The position numbers were made by a program, and so were the translations under genes. Source: JBBIQS01 sp037442205 (GTDB taxonomy: Bacteria; Myxococcota; Myxococcia; Myxococcales; UBA5297). Taken from it: a DNA stretch of 57,330 bases. How positions within the stretch are numbered: position 1 is the stretch's first letter; each line of letters opens with the position of its first letter. The notes beneath the pieces are model-generated. The model did no database searches, was not told the origin of the DNA, and saw nothing but the letters and a program-made list of their open reading frames with translations. This document shows, piece after piece, positions 29,506-38,506 of the stretch. The stretch is taken from the NCBI GenBank assembly GCA_037442205.1, contig JBBIQS010000052.1, positions 1 to 57,330 on the forward strand. Direction: 5' to 3'.

Positions 29506-30281
29506 GCCGCCGCCTCCGCACCCAGGTAGGCCTCGATCACCTGCGGATCCCGGCGGACCTCCTCCGGCTTCCCCTGGGCGATGGTCACCCCGTGGTCGAG
29601 CACGATCAACTGCTCGCACACGCCCATCACCAGCCGCATGTCGTGCTCGATCAGCAGCACTCCCAGCGACAGCTCGTCGCGCAGCGAGCGGATGAGCGCC
29701 ATCAGCTCGTCCTTCTCGCCGCGGCTCATGCCCGCCGCAGGCTCGTCGAGCAGCAGCACCGCCGGCTCGGTGGCCAGCGCCCGGGCGATCTCAAGCCGGC
29801 GCTGCTCGCCGTACGGCAGGTTGCGCGCGAGCTCATCGCGCCGATGGGCCAGCCCCATGCGCTCGAGCAGCGACAGCGAGCGCTCGGCGATGCGCGCCTC
29901 GTCGGCGAGGAAGGCGGGCGTACGCAGCACCGACTGGAGCCAGGGCGCCTTGGCCTTGCGGTGGCAGGCGATGCGGACATTGTCGAAGACGCTCAGCTCG
30001 CGGAACAGGCGGATGTTCTGGAAGGTGCGCGCCACGCCCAGCGCGGTGATGGCGTGCGGCTTGAGCCCGGCAATGGAGCGCCCGCCGGCGGCGACCTCGC
30101 CCGAGGTGGGCTGGTAGACGCCGGTGAGGACGTTGAAGACGGTGGTCTTTCCGGCGCCGTTGGGCCCGATCAGCCCCAGGAGCTGCCCGCGCCCCACCTC
30201 GAGCGAGAAGTCGCTGAGGGCCTGCAGGCCGCCGAACCGCAGCGAGACGCCCGTGGCCGCCAAGTGGGCTTGGCTGCTCAT
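29502..30281 (-). CDS. livG: Branched-chain amino-acid ABC transporter ATPase LivG
   Basis: A 259-residue ATPase with Walker A GPNGAGKTT, the LivG-characteristic GVARTFQNIRLF segment, signature LPYGEQRR, Walker B LLLDEPAAGM and the H-loop EHD. It overlaps livM by ATGA and livF by GTGA, so stoichiometry is set by translational coupling. Confidence 0.96.
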   Translation of the reverse strand: MSSQAHLAATGVSLRFGGLQALSDFSLEVGRGQLLGLIGPNGAGKTTVFNVLTGVYQPTSGEVAAGGRSIAGLKPHAITALGVARTFQNIRLFRELSVFDNVRIACHRKAKAPWLQSVLRTPAFLADEARIAERSLSLLERMGLAHRRDELARNLPYGEQRRLEIARALATEPAVLLLDEPAAGMSRGEKDELMALIRSLRDELSLGVLLIEHDMRLVMGVCEQLIVLDHGVTIAQGKPEEVRRDPQVIEAYLGAEAAA

Positions 30282-31300
30282 GGGGCCCTCCGCGGGCGCC
30301 GCAGCTGCCAGATCTCGCGCGAACCGAACAGCCCGCTGGGACGGGTGAGCATCAGGCTGATCAGCAGCAGCGCGTAGAGAGACATGCGGTAGCGGTCGAA
30401 GCTGCGCAGCGCCTCCGGTAGCACGGTCAGCACCATCGCCGCGAGGATGGATCCGGAGATCGAGCCCAGGCCGCCCAGGACGACCATCACCACCACTTCG
30501 AAGGACTTGACGAAGGTGAAGCTGCGCGGCCCGAGAGTGGTCAGGTGGTGCCCGAAGAGCCCACCGGCGATGCCGGCGAAGAAGGCGGCGATGACGAAGG
30601 CCCGAACCTTGTAGGCGGTGGTGTCCACGCCCATGGCCTCGGCCGCGATCTCGTCCTCGCGGATGGCGAGCAGCGCTCGGCCGTGGCTGGAGGCCTGCAA
30701 CCGTCTTGCGACCAGCACGGTCACCAGCACCCAGAAGTAGATCCAGAAGAGGTTGGCGTAAGGCGGGATGTCGGTGAGACCGGTCTGCGCTCCCAGCGCC
30801 TCGGTCTGCTCGATGATTACTCGGATGATCTCACCGAAACCCAGAGTGACGATCGCCAGGTAATCGCCCTTGAGGCGCAGCGACGGGATGCCCACCAGCG
30901 CACCGGCCAATGCCGCCATCGCCCCGCCGGACAGAAGCGCCAGCGTGAAGACCGCCTGGCCTTCGAAGGCGCCGATGGAATGTCCATGCGCAAGCGCCCA
31001 GCTGCGATGGGCGAGGGTCAGGTATGCGGCGCCGTAGGCTCCGACCGCCATGAACCCGGCGTGGCCGATGGAGAACTGGCCGGTGAAGCCATTCACTATG
31101 TTGAGGCTGACCGCCAGGATGATCGCCACTCCGACGTCGTAGAGGACCCTGAGGGTGTAGCTGCCGGCGGGCACCAGCAGATCGGCAACCAGCAGCAGCG
31201 GCACGCCGATCAAAAACGGCAGCGCCGAACGCAACGCGGCCCGGCTCGCGGGAACGGGTGCGGCGGGGACGCCGGCGAGGTGGAGCGGGGCCTCGCTCAT
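30278..31300 (-). CDS. livM: Branched-chain amino-acid ABC transporter permease LivM
   Basis: A 340-residue permease with about eight to ten transmembrane segments. Family motifs include LNIVNGFTGQFSIGHAGFMAVGAY and the EAA-like coupling loop ALLAIREDEIAAEAMG. The length is typical. It pairs with LivH in the inner membrane and overlaps its neighbours through ATGA on both sides. Confidence 0.95.
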   Translation of the reverse strand: MSEAPLHLAGVPAAPVPASRAALRSALPFLIGVPLLLVADLLVPAGSYTLRVLYDVGVAIILAVSLNIVNGFTGQFSIGHAGFMAVGAYGAAYLTLAHRSWALAHGHSIGAFEGQAVFTLALLSGGAMAALAGALVGIPSLRLKGDYLAIVTLGFGEIIRVIIEQTEALGAQTGLTDIPPYANLFWIYFWVLVTVLVARRLQASSHGRALLAIREDEIAAEAMGVDTTAYKVRAFVIAAFFAGIAGGLFGHHLTTLGPRSFTFVKSFEVVVMVVLGGLGSISGSILAAMVLTVLPEALRSFDRYRMSLYALLLISLMLTRPSGLFGSREIWQLRRPRRAP

Positions 31301-32205
31301 ACCTTCTCCGTCATCGGCCTGCCGAACAGCCCGGTGGGCTTGACCAGCAGCATCAGGATCAACAGAGCGAAGGCGACCGCGTCCTTGTAGCCGGAGTACC
31401 CGAGGAACACGACCAGGTACTCGCTCACCCCCAGCACCAGGCCGCCCACCATCGCGCCCTTGATGCTGCCGATTCCGCCCAGCACCGCCGCCACGAAGGC
31501 CTTCAGCCCTGGCAGCAGGCCCATCACCGGATCCAGGCTGGTGAAGGCCATCGCGTAGAGGACCCCTGCCCCGCCGGCCAGCGCACTGCCGAGCATGAAG
31601 GTGAAGGCGATGATCCCGTCCACGCCCACGCCCATCAGGCTGGCCACCTCGGGGTTGTGGCTCACCGCGCGCATGGCCACGCCGATGCGGGTGTGGAAGA
31701 CCACCAGGTTCAGCACCACCATCAGCGCGAAGGCGGTGGCGAAGCCCAGCACCTGGATCGAGTCGATCGACACTCCGGCCAGGCTGGCCAGCGGCGCGCC
31801 GGCGATCAGGTCGGGCATCGACTTGATGTCGGTGCCGAAGACGAAGGGCAGCTGGCCGCCGTTCTCCAACAGCAAGCTGACGCCGATGGCGGTGATCAGC
31901 GCATTGAGCCGCGGGCTCTTGCGCAGCGGCCGGTAGGCGGCCCGCTCGACGATGAGCCCCAGCAGCGCGCAGGCGGCCATGGCGGCGGCGAAGACCACTA
32001 CCACCTTCCAGATCGCTGGCGAGCGGGAGACGTGGAGCGCCCGCGCGGTGTAGTAGCCGGTGAAGGCCCCCACCATCATCACGTCGGCGTGGGCGAAGTT
32101 GATGAGCCGCAGCACCCCGTAGACCATCGTGTAGCCCAGCGCGATGAGCGCGTAGAGCGCCCCCAGCGACAGGCCGTTGATCAGATCGGAGAGGAGCTCG
32201 GTCAT
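31297..32205 (-). CDS. livH: Branched-chain amino-acid ABC transporter permease LivH
   Basis: A 302-residue permease. It starts with the family signature LINGLSLGALYALIALGYTMVYGVLRLINFAH and has the coupling loop MRAVSHNPEVASLMG. It is coupled to livM by an ATGA overlap and lies 63 nt after the binding-protein gene, a gap in which extra binding-protein expression could be set by RNA processing. Confidence 0.95.
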   Translation of the reverse strand: MTELLSDLINGLSLGALYALIALGYTMVYGVLRLINFAHADVMMVGAFTGYYTARALHVSRSPAIWKVVVVFAAAMAACALLGLIVERAAYRPLRKSPRLNALITAIGVSLLLENGGQLPFVFGTDIKSMPDLIAGAPLASLAGVSIDSIQVLGFATAFALMVVLNLVVFHTRIGVAMRAVSHNPEVASLMGVGVDGIIAFTFMLGSALAGGAGVLYAMAFTSLDPVMGLLPGLKAFVAAVLGGIGSIKGAMVGGLVLGVSEYLVVFLGYSGYKDAVAFALLILMLLVKPTGLFGRPMTEKV

Positions 32206-32268
32206 CGACGCTCGGGCCTCAGCAGGACGTGCCTGGCGTCGCCGACCGCGAACACAGGTGGATGTACA

Positions 32269-33537
32269 TCACGGCTTCTTCTTCGCCTCGACCTCTGGGG
32301 CGATGGTGGTCTGGTACACCGACTTGCCGCCCTGGACCTTGAGCACCACCGCCGGCTTGGTGGCGTTGTGCCCGGCGTCGATGGAGATGGTGCCGGTGAC
32401 CCCGTCCAGCTCCGCGGTGGAGGCCACCGCGTCGCGCAGGTCGGGCCCGGAGAGGCTCTTGGCCCGGGCCAAGGCATTGGCCGCCACCTTCAGCGCGTCA
32501 TAGCCCAGGGCGGCGAAGCTGTCCGGCTCGCTGCCATAGGCCGCCTTGTAGTCGGCGACGAACTTCTGGATCCGCGGCGAGGGGTCCTGGGTCGAGTAGT
32601 GGTTGGAGTAGTAGCTGCCCTCGATCGCCTCGCCGCCGATCTCGTAGAGCATCTCCGAGCTCCAGCCGTCGCCGCCCAGCAGCGGCACGTCGAGCCCCAG
32701 CCGCTTCGCCTGCCGCGCGACCAGCCCGACGTCCGCGTAGTAGCCGGGGACGTAGATCGCCTGAGGATTGGCCGCCTTGATCGCCGCCAGCTGCGCCTTG
32801 AAGTCCTTGTCGCCGGCCGAATAGGCCTCCTCGCGGACGATCTTGCCCTGGTAGCCCTTGAAGCGGGCGGCGAAGGTCTGCGCCAGCCCGATCGAGTAGT
32901 CGTTGCGGACGTCCTTCAGGATAGCCACCCGCTCCAGCTTCAGGTCCTGCTTGGCGAAGCGGGCCATGACGTAGCCCTGGAACGGGTCGATGAAGCACAC
33001 CCGGAAGACGAAGCCCTTGCCCTCGGTGACCTTGGGGTTGGTCGAGGCGTGGCTGATCATCGGGGTCTGGTTGTTCTCGGCTACCGCGGCCATGGCGATG
33101 GAGCGGGTGCTGGCCACCTCGCCCAGCACCAGCGACACCTTCTCGGCGGTGATCAGCTTGGTGATGGCGGTGGCCGCCTCCTCCGGCTTTCCCTGGTCGT
33201 CGAGCACCACCACCTTGAGCTTGCGCCCCTTCACTCCGCCGGCGGCGTTGACCTCCTTGAGGGCGAGCTCGATCCCGTTGTGGGTCGAGACGCCGAAGGT
33301 GGCCTCAGCCCCGGAGAGCGAGCCGACCTCGCCGATGAGGATCTCGGCGCCCTCGGCCGGGGCCGCCGGGTCCTTGGCGCCGGAGGCCGCGGCGGGAGCG
33401 ACGGCGACCGCTTCGTGCACCGCGGCGGGCGCGGACGCCTGCGGATTCTCGGGCGCCTTCGCCGGGACCGCCTTCTCCTCGCAGGCGGCCAGCGAGAGGG
33501 CCAGGGCGCAGACCGCGAGCAAACGGACGTTCTTCAT
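32269..33537 (-). CDS. Substrate-binding lipoprotein of the Liv-type ABC importer
   Basis: A 422-residue extracytoplasmic binding protein. A signal sequence ends in the lipobox LAAC (Cys about 19), so it is membrane-tethered rather than a soluble periplasmic protein. An Ala/Pro-rich spacer follows, then a two-lobe receptor of the LivJ/LivK type (ILIGEVGSLSGAEATFG... near residue 85; ...VNAAGGVKGRKLKVVVLDDQG). Ligands of the family are branched-chain amino acids, but also amides, urea and aromatic acids, so specificity is open. First gene of the liv operon. Confidence 0.9.
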   Translation of the reverse strand: MKNVRLLAVCALALSLAACEEKAVPAKAPENPQASAPAAVHEAVAVAPAAASGAKDPAAPAEGAEILIGEVGSLSGAEATFGVSTHNGIELALKEVNAAGGVKGRKLKVVVLDDQGKPEEAATAITKLITAEKVSLVLGEVASTRSIAMAAVAENNQTPMISHASTNPKVTEGKGFVFRVCFIDPFQGYVMARFAKQDLKLERVAILKDVRNDYSIGLAQTFAARFKGYQGKIVREEAYSAGDKDFKAQLAAIKAANPQAIYVPGYYADVGLVARQAKRLGLDVPLLGGDGWSSEMLYEIGGEAIEGSYYSNHYSTQDPSPRIQKFVADYKAAYGSEPDSFAALGYDALKVAANALARAKSLSGPDLRDAVASTAELDGVTGTISIDAGHNATKPAVVLKVQGGKSVYQTTIAPEVEAKKKP

Positions 33538-33565
33538 GGAGGACCTCGGAAGAGGGAGCGGACCT

Positions 33566-33595
33566 TTAGTAGAGGAGCGCCGCCGGTAGAGTCAA
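33566..33595 (-). promoter_or_regulatory. Sigma-70-type promoter of the liv operon
   Basis: On the minus strand TTGACT (33595-33590) and TACTAA (33571-33566) are separated by 18 nt, 28 nt before the binding-protein start codon. The leader is very short, with GAGG about 6 nt from the ATG. Confidence 0.6.
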
Positions 33596-33674
33596 GGAAT
33601 GGACGGAGCCGCAAATCGCGCACTTCCCCCAGGGAGCCGAGCTGTCGGCCGGTCCTTCGCTGAGGGACCCGGGA

Positions 33675-34136
33675 TCAGGGCGAATCGGGAGCAGTGGCCG
33701 CTGGCGCCGGCGCCGCCGACTTCGCCAGCGGCAGCGGGCCACCGTCGATCGAGACGATGAACCAGGTCGAGCCGCGGGCCTCCCACTCGGTGGTGATGGC
33801 CTCGGTCTTGGTGGTCACCGACGGCAGCCGGTGCCAGATCACCTTGGCGATCACCGTCGCCGTCTCCGGCTTCACCTGGGCGTCCTCGATGTCGTACTCG
33901 ATGACCTTGAGCAGCTCGTCGTCCTTCTCGTTGATCGTCATCTTGAGGAAGTCCATCCGCCGCTCCTCGGCGATCATCTGAGCGGCGCCGCGCAGGTCGT
34001 TCCAGCGCACCAGCTTGTGGAAGTTCTCCGCCGCCTGGCGCAGCGCCGGCAGGTCGGCCGGCTTGGGCTTGGCCAGGTGGGCCACGCAGCCCGACAGCGA
34101 GAACGCGAGAAGCAAGGTAGCGGTCGTCCGCAGCAT
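33675..34136 (-). CDS. Hypothetical lipoprotein
   Basis: A 153-residue protein with a lipobox (LSGC, Cys about 18). The mature part has a helix-rich start with 'AENFHKLVRWNDLRGAAQMI' and a beta-rich end ('TATVIAKVIWHRLP...ITTEWEARGSTWFIVSIDGGPLPL'), an outline similar to small NTF2-like lipoproteins, though no family is certain. It ends in an Ala/Pro tail. It is divergent from the long TPR gene across 133 bp. ATG 34136 begins the signal; the longer frame upstream adds no recognisable sequence. Confidence 0.65.
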   Translation of the reverse strand: MLRTTATLLLAFSLSGCVAHLAKPKPADLPALRQAAENFHKLVRWNDLRGAAQMIAEERRMDFLKMTINEKDDELLKVIEYDIEDAQVKPETATVIAKVIWHRLPSVTTKTEAITTEWEARGSTWFIVSIDGGPLPLAKSAAPAPAATAPDSP

Positions 34137-34269
34137 GGCGCTCCAAGGCCCGCGCGAGCGGGCCGTCGTGGGGTGGGGAGGCGAAAATAGAGGGGCCCGC
34201 ACGCCGTTTCAAGCCGATGGGGCATTTGCTACAGTCCGGCCGCACCTGAGCGTCCCTGGCGGAGCAGGC

Positions 34270-37200
34270 ATGTCCAAGTCGTTGGTCGAGAAGTACCAGC
34301 AGATACTCGCCGAAGACCCCGGCAGCCTGGTCTTCGTGGAGCTGGCCAAGGCTTTGCTCGATCGCGGGGACTCCCGCCAGGCGCTCGAGGTCTGCGTCAA
34401 GGGCGTGGAGCAGCACCCGGACTCGGTCGTCGGCCGGGTGCTGTGGGGCAAGGCGCTGATCGTGCTGGGCAAGCCGGCCGAGGCGATGGAGCAGTTCGAC
34501 AAGGCGATCGCCATCGAGCGCGAGAACCCCTACGCCTACAACCTCATCGGCGAGGTGCTGCTGCACAAGGGGCTCTACCGCTCGGCGGTGCCGATCCTGA
34601 AGAAGGCCATGGCGCTGCAGCCCAACGACTTGCGGGTGCGCCAGTGGCTCGACCAGGCCCAGCGCGGCGTCGGCGGCGGCAAGGCAGCCGCCGCCCCCCA
34701 GGACCGCGACATCACCCAGGTCAACCCGGTCGATCCGGCCACCCTGGCCGCGGCCACCCCGCCGCCGGCCGGAGATCTGGAGAAGACCCTCACCGAGGTG
34801 AAGGCCTACGTGCCGGCGAGCGGCGCCGAGGCGGTGGTCCCGGGGCTGACCGACGTCTTCAAGTCGCTGGCCGCGCGCGAGGGGACCGCGACGCCCAGTG
34901 CGGCCGCTCCGGCTCCCAAGCCGCCGTTCGAGCAGACGCCTACCGATCCGGCCCCTGCGCCTGCTGCGCCCGCCAAGCCGTCCGCGGAACAAGCCCCCGC
35001 CATTCCGGCGGGCTTGGATGCGGCCGCGCTGACCCCGGCCTGGCCGCCCGAAGAGGACGCCGCCAAACCGAGTCCCGAGCTGGTCGGCGGAGTCACCGAC
35101 GTCTTCAAGTCCCTGGCGGCGCGCGAAGCGGAGGCCACCGAGAAGCTTCCAGTGCCCGCCGCGGGGCCGATCAAGACGCCGCTCGTGACCCCGATGGCCA
35201 TGCCGCCCGAGCCTGCCGCCCCGGAGCCGAAGGTCACGCCGGCGGCCACCCCGGCCGCCGCCGATCTGCTGCCCGGCATCGAGGCGGTGGGCGACCTCGA
35301 CGCGGACCGGACCGCTCCCGGGCTCCCGCCGCAGTTGGCGAGCCCGCCGCGCGAGGCGAAGATCGATCCGTCGGGCGCCAAGGGCGACGGCCCGCGCACC
35401 GATCCCGCGACCACGGTCGAGGTGTCGCCGGAGCTGATGGCCCCGCCGGCGCGCCCCAAGCCGCCGCCGCTGGCGCCGCCGACGCTCAGGCCCAAGCCCA
35501 AGACCCCGGGCTTGCTGGACGAGCTGCCCGACGAGTCGATGCCCGCGGTGTCGCAGGAAGTCCCCAGCGTGGTCATCGCGCCCGACGCCGCCCAGGACAT
35601 CGCCCGCGAGTACGAGCGCGAGCTGCGCGAGCGGCTGCTCAAGACTCCTCCCCCGAGCTTCCTGCGCAAGCACTGGCTGTCGGTGAGCCTGGCCGCGGCT
35701 GCGACGCTGGCGCTGGGGGCCGGCAGCGCCGTCTACCTGCACACGCGCCACAAGAACCGCGGGGTGGACCTGATCGAGCTGCGCAGCCAGTCGTTCCGCT
35801 CCCTGACCCTCGACACCCCGCCGGCGCTGCGCGACGCCATCGACCTGGCCAACCGCGCCCTCGAACTGGTCCCCGACGATCCCGACGCCCGCTCCTCGCG
35901 CGCCTTCGCCGAGGCCTCGCTCTTCTTCCGCGCCGGGCGCGAGCCGGGACGGCGCACCGCCGCGCAGAAGGATCTTTCGCTGCTCAAGCAGGCGCACCCG
36001 GCGCTGGCGCTGGCGTCCGCCTACTACCTGGCGGTCGATCCCGGCGAACTGGAGGAGGCGCGCGCCCCGCTGCTGGCCGCCGCCGCCGCGCCCGCGGCCA
36101 AGGGCTTCGAAGGCGCTGAGGTGTTGTCCATTGCCGGCCGGCTGGCGCTGGCCGCGGGCAAGACCGAAGAGGCGCTGGCGCGCTTCAAGTCGGCGCTGGA
36201 GGCCGACTCCAACCACGTCGGCACCCTGGCGGCGCTGGGCGACTACTACCTCTCGCAGTCCGACTACGAGCAGGCGCTGCGCTTCTTCTCCCGCGCCAAG
36301 GAGCTCTCTCCCGGCCACCTGCCGGCGCTGCTGGGATACGTCAAGACCCGGCTGGCTCTCGACGAGGGCGACCCGACTCCGGAGCTGGTGCTGGCGCAGA
36401 AGGCCTTCGAATCCTCGGCCGGGGCCTGGCCCACGAGCTGGAAGGCCGACCTCGATCTGGCCGAGGGCCGGGTGCTGGCGGTCACCGGCAAGGCCGCGGA
36501 TGCGACCCAGAAGCTGGCCGCCGGCGCCAGCACCTATCCGAACCGCGCCGGCGACTTCCTGCAGGCCCTGGGCGTGGCAGAGGTCCTCTCCGGCAGCTAC
36601 GACAAGGCGGAGAGAGCCTTCTCCCGAGCGCTGGAGAAGCGGCCCCAGGATCCCGAGCTCAAGGAGGAGCTGGCGCGGGCGCTCATCGCCCTGGGGCGCC
36701 CGACCGAGGCCCTCAAGCGCACCGAGCAGGTGGGCGGCGACGAGCGGCGGCTGCGGGTGGTGCGCGGGCTGGCGCGGCTCGAGATGGGACAGCCCGCCAA
36801 GGCGCGCGAGGAGCTGGCGCTGACGATGCGCAACGGCAAGGTGCCGGCCGAGGCCGCGATCTACCTGGCGATGGTCGACGCCGCCACCGGGCAGCGCGAC
36901 ACCGCCCGCGCGGTGCTGGAGAGCGCGGTGAAGAGCGGCAAGGGCCGGGCGGCGGCGCGGGTGGCGCTGGGGCGGCTCTACCTCGAGGACGGCAGGGACG
37001 CCGACGCCCAGGCGCAGTTCACCGCCGCCGCGCAGGATCGGCGCGACTGGGAAGGCGCCTGCGGGCTGGGGCGGCTGGCGCTCAAGGCCAACCGCTTCGC
37101 CGACGCTCAGACCCAGTTCAGCCTGGCGCTCGACCGCAACAAGTTCCACCAGGAGGCGCAGGTCGGGCTGGGCCAGGCGCTGCTGGCGCTGGGCGAGACC

Positions 37201-38046
37201 AAGAAGGCCCAGGCCTCCTTCCAGGCGGCGCTGGCGCTGGGGCCGAGCGCCCCGGGGCGGCGGGGGCTGGCGCGGGCGCTGCTGGCGCAGGGCGATCTCT
37301 CTGGCGCGCGCAAGGAGCTGCTGGCCGCGGCGCGCGCCGAGCCCAACAGCCCCGAGCTGCCGCGGCTGTTCGCCCAGCTGTCGCTGGCCGCCGGCGACGC
37401 CCAGGAGGCGATCAAGTCGCTGGAGAAGGCCGCCAAGGCAAACCCAGCCGATCCCGCCGGCTTCTGCGAGTTGGGGGAGCTGCTGCTCAAGGTCGGCAAC
37501 CAGCCGGCGGCGCGCAAGTCGTTCGAGAGCGCCTTGAAGCTGGAGCGTGCCGACGTGCGGGCGCGGCTGGGGATGGTGGCCGCGTCGCTGCCCACGCCGC
37601 CGAAGTCGGCGGCCAAGGAGGCCGAGGCGCTGGTGCACGAGACCGAATCGGCGATCGGCGCAGCCAAGGCCCGTCCGCTGGCCCTGCTGGCCCGGGTGAA
37701 GATCGCCTCGGGAGACGCCAAGGGCGCCCTGGCGGTGGCGCAGTCGGCGGTGAAGGCCGACGACGCTTCGGCCGACGCCCACCTGGCACTGGGGCTGGCC
37801 GCCAAGGCGCTGAAGAATCCCGAGCTGGCCCTCAAGGAGCTGCAGCGGGTGGTGGGGCTCGACCCGACCATCGCCGAGGCCCACCTGGCGCTGGCCGATT
37901 CCCTGGTCCGAGATCCGAACGAGCTGGTGCACGCCCAGTCCGAAGTCGAGAGCTATCTGCGCATCGCGCCCACCGGGCCGGACGCGCCGGTGGCCAAGAA
38001 GTTCCTGGCCGTGCTCAAGAGGAAGATCGAGGCCGCCGCCGAGTAG
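34270..38046 (+). CDS. Large TPR-repeat single-pass membrane protein
   Basis: A 1258-residue protein. Residues 1-135 hold about three TPRs (MSKSLVEKYQQILAEDPGSLVFVELAKAL). A long Pro/Ala-rich, disordered linker (about 140-460) contains the motif TDVFKSLAARE twice. A single transmembrane segment follows at about 468-488, and the remaining 770 residues are many more TPR-like repeats (ALAALGDYYLSQSDYEQALRFFSRAKEL and similar). So TPRs face both sides of the inner membrane. It has no catalytic motif and is likely a scaffold, possibly for motility, secretion or division machinery. ATG 34270 has GGAG 5 nt upstream. Confidence 0.85.
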   Translation: MSKSLVEKYQQILAEDPGSLVFVELAKALLDRGDSRQALEVCVKGVEQHPDSVVGRVLWGKALIVLGKPAEAMEQFDKAIAIERENPYAYNLIGEVLLHKGLYRSAVPILKKAMALQPNDLRVRQWLDQAQRGVGGGKAAAAPQDRDITQVNPVDPATLAAATPPPAGDLEKTLTEVKAYVPASGAEAVVPGLTDVFKSLAAREGTATPSAAAPAPKPPFEQTPTDPAPAPAAPAKPSAEQAPAIPAGLDAAALTPAWPPEEDAAKPSPELVGGVTDVFKSLAAREAEATEKLPVPAAGPIKTPLVTPMAMPPEPAAPEPKVTPAATPAAADLLPGIEAVGDLDADRTAPGLPPQLASPPREAKIDPSGAKGDGPRTDPATTVEVSPELMAPPARPKPPPLAPPTLRPKPKTPGLLDELPDESMPAVSQEVPSVVIAPDAAQDIAREYERELRERLLKTPPPSFLRKHWLSVSLAAAATLALGAGSAVYLHTRHKNRGVDLIELRSQSFRSLTLDTPPALRDAIDLANRALELVPDDPDARSSRAFAEASLFFRAGREPGRRTAAQKDLSLLKQAHPALALASAYYLAVDPGELEEARAPLLAAAAAPAAKGFEGAEVLSIAGRLALAAGKTEEALARFKSALEADSNHVGTLAALGDYYLSQSDYEQALRFFSRAKELSPGHLPALLGYVKTRLALDEGDPTPELVLAQKAFESSAGAWPTSWKADLDLAEGRVLAVTGKAADATQKLAAGASTYPNRAGDFLQALGVAEVLSGSYDKAERAFSRALEKRPQDPELKEELARALIALGRPTEALKRTEQVGGDERRLRVVRGLARLEMGQPAKAREELALTMRNGKVPAEAAIYLAMVDAATGQRDTARAVLESAVKSGKGRAAARVALGRLYLEDGRDADAQAQFTAAAQDRRDWEGACGLGRLALKANRFADAQTQFSLALDRNKFHQEAQVGLGQALLALGETKKAQASFQAALALGPSAPGRRGLARALLAQGDLSGARKELLAAARAEPNSPELPRLFAQLSLAAGDAQEAIKSLEKAAKANPADPAGFCELGELLLKVGNQPAARKSFESALKLERADVRARLGMVAASLPTPPKSAAKEAEALVHETESAIGAAKARPLALLARVKIASGDAKGALAVAQSAVKADDASADAHLALGLAAKALKNPELALKELQRVVGLDPTIAEAHLALADSLVRDPNELVHAQSEVESYLRIAPTGPDAPVAKKFLAVLKRKIEAAAE

Positions 38047-38113
38047 GCCAGCCGATTCCTGGACCCCGCATCAAGCTGCGATCGCTGCCGATCGCCTTCC
38101 GTGTCGCCAACGA

Positions 38114-38506
38114 ATGACTTCGCGTCCGCCCACCAGTCAAGCCGCCGAGAACGAAGACCTGGCCGCCTTGAGCTGGCGGGCGATGGCCTCGGTGGTGCTC
38201 CACCAGGCCTGGTCGCTGTGCGTCGCCTACCTGGGAATCGGCATGCTCGCCGAGGTCTCGCGGCGGGCCGGCCTGAGCCTGGGCACCAGCGTGCTCACCT
38301 TCCTCGACGGGATGCCGATCTTCGCCTTGCGGCTGACCGGGCTGTTGGAGTGGTACCTGGGTGCCGTCGCCGTCGGCCAGCTCAGCCCGTTCTCCAATCG
38401 CCTGCTGCTGTCGGGCCTGACCGTGTCGGCGATCTTCATCCAGGCCTCGCTCATCGGCCTGGCGATGATGGGACTGTGGCGGGCGGTGCGACGTCGCCGG
38501 CACTGA
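38114..38506 (+). CDS. Hypothetical small membrane protein
   Basis: A 130-residue protein with a polar N-terminus and three likely hydrophobic segments (about 25-47, 64-86 and 97-122), ending in an Arg-rich cytoplasmic tail. No family recognised. Its last 56 nt overlap the end of the convergent recQ gene, which is unusual for this compact but tidy region. It lies 67 nt after the TPR gene and may be co-transcribed with it. No clear ribosome site precedes the ATG, so confidence is moderate. Confidence 0.5.
   Translation: MTSRPPTSQAAENEDLAALSWRAMASVVLHQAWSLCVAYLGIGMLAEVSRRAGLSLGTSVLTFLDGMPIFALRLTGLLEWYLGAVAVGQLSPFSNRLLLSGLTVSAIFIQASLIGLAMMGLWRAVRRRRH

Noticed and set aside
33592..37932. Minus-strand open frame of 1446 codons
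   Set aside because: It is antisense to the TPR membrane protein and runs over the neighbouring lipoprotein gene; composition is Arg/Gly/Leu-rich with no family.
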